Below are positions 62,796-64,000 of a stretch of DNA of 64,000 bases, in pieces. Every line of letters starts with the position of its first letter. Position 1 is the first letter of the stretch. The DNA comes from Pomacea canaliculata (Eukaryota; Mollusca; Gastropoda; Architaenioglossa; Ampullariidae). The stretch covers positions 27,933,319 to 27,997,318 of the forward strand of contig NC_037591.1 in the NCBI RefSeq assembly GCF_003073045.1, written 5' to 3'. Made by a program: the position numbers and the translations under genes. The notes beneath the pieces are model-generated. The model was given only the letters and a program-made list of their open reading frames with translations. It did not search any database and was not told the DNA's origin.

Positions 62796-64000
62796 GGGTC
62801 TTTACAATGTAGAAAAAAAATAATCAACAAATGGGCACACAAAGCACCTGTAATGTCTAGTCAGAAACGGCGATTTCTGTGTCAATGATGTCTGTGCAAC
62901 TGTGATGAGCTTATGCTCATTGTACTTGGGGTGCTCACTTTCTTTCGTTTCTAAGGCAATGAATTTAACCACGCTGTCAACGAACATCTTTGAAATAAGT
63001 TAAATAAGCTGCACCTGGTGGTGGGGATGTATGAAAGTATGAATGCGATGCCATTTCAAGTTCTCGATAACCTGGCAATTAATAAGTTAGTGAGAACTAG
63101 AGTTGTAAGAAACATCAACGAGAGGTGGCACGTTGCTAAAAGTATAAAAGTTGGGATAAAAAAAAAAAACTGGTGCAAGGTAGAAAAGCGAACCTCGGCA
63201 TGACGTGGCGCCCACAGCTCAGTGACACTCAGTGGATTCTGAATGTTACGTAAATCATGAGATGAAGGGGGATCGAAGGTGTTTGAAACTGTACAAATAA
63301 ATTAAACGAGTTTCAGTTGCAAACTATATTTAGCAATAAAACGCCTTTCTCAGCTGACTAGTACTTGCTGTAGGGTCTAAGAAAAGTGAGGCGAACCGGC
63401 TTCTATCTGAACTTGTCTTCCTTACATCTTTCTTTACTCATAAGAGGGGATAATAATATTTAATACTTTCAGTTCATTCCTCCGATGACTGACCTAAAGT
63501 ACACCTCGGTTTGAGTCCAATCTTTGAACTTTTACAAATGGCCAACAATTCACGAAACATAGCGCCCCCACTGTGTCTTTCTTCGCTTATCTAACCCGAC
63601 GCGATCAATTCAGTTGTTTTTATGTTTGTGTCATTTGTGCTGTTCATTCTTCTTCTCTTTCATAAATTCTAGTTTTGTTTGTTTATGGAGAATGTCAGTA
63701 CTAACCCGACAGAATGTTCAACAGAAGTCGTTTCGCATCAACGCTCAGACCTACCGCGCAAGTACTGGGTGAGGGGAGGGAGACGATTTATTGCTATGCT
63801 AGTCGGCAGTGCTGTGATGTCCACAGTAATTGAAGACGACTGGCCGATGGCAGTCCGCACCTCGTGTACTCCTACCTTCCCTCGGCACGGACGATACCCT
63901 CATCCCCCGGTGGGAAGATATCGGCCTTTAATGGAACTCTTCTTGGTAAGGGAAACAAACTCAGTGCAGGGAAGTTACTCTCGCCTTGCAGCAGACGACA

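Larger units (their letters stand above)
61200..64000. other. Right flank, no gene seen
   Basis: This stretch has TG tracts near 61250-61300, a GA/CA tract near 62300, a promoter-like motif at 62401-62440 and a repeat-like GGGTCCC palindrome near 62735-62790. No exon of the family or other gene could be supported. Confidence 0.5.

Overview
The window looks like nuclear DNA of a metazoan, most likely a mollusc and probably a gastropod. The grounds are AT-rich spacers, small spliced genes with GT/AG introns, TATA boxes, AATAAA signals, many long microsatellites and fragments of non-LTR retrotransposons. No species-specific marker was recognised, so the taxon is an inference. There is no prokaryotic gene content, CRISPR array, tRNA or rRNA that I can support.

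The main content, from about 5.8 kb to 61.1 kb, is a cluster of 15 apparently intact paralogous genes (called g1 to g15 here) plus relics. Each encodes a small secreted protein of 79 to 148 residues and has the same four-exon plan. Exon 1 is non-coding and lies just after a TATA box. Exon 2 carries the start, a nearly invariant signal peptide (MKCLLVFA.../MRCLLVFA...) and a variable linker, and ends in phase 1. Exon 3 is 154 or 157 bp, ends in phase 2, and encodes one acidic domain with the pattern C-x3-C-x18/19-C-x3-C. Exon 4 is a short variable tail. All 15 reconstructed coding sequences are exact multiples of three and end in a stop, which supports the models strongly. I do not recognise the family. 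The two C-x3-C pairs suggest a disulfide-stapled helical hairpin, but that is inference.

Layout: 0.4-3.0 kb, a separate minus-strand gene for a larger cysteine-rich, probably GPI-anchored protein; 3-5.8 kb, spacer with one unexplained open segment; 5.9-15.5 kb, g1-g3 (+) with Met/Gly-rich linkers; 17-17.8 kb, LINE fragment; 17.8-19.3 kb, g4 (-); 20.1-25.4 kb, a near-perfect palindrome with 2.9-kb arms and a spacer of about 457 bp, carrying g5 (-) and g6 (+) head to head and a duplicated copy of the g4 promoter; 26-27.3 kb, g7 (+); 27.5-28.8 kb, Rex1-like LINE fragment; 29.2-35.2 kb, g8 and g9 (-); 37.3-45.1 kb, g10 and g11 (-), a direct tandem duplication; 46-56.9 kb, g12, g13, g14 (+); 58.6-61.1 kb, g15 (-), an inverted copy of g12; 61.2-64 kb, spacer with repeats and a possible promoter relic.

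Two patterns tie the cluster together. First, most genes share an upstream module: CCACCCAAGATAGC-like, then AGACCANNGT plus a T-rich run, then TATAAATA. This suggests co-regulated expression. Second, the paralogues appear to exchange sequence: g5 and g6, mirror copies in the palindrome, differ over a short stretch of exon 3 where g5 matches g7 and g6 matches g8, which is what gene conversion would leave.
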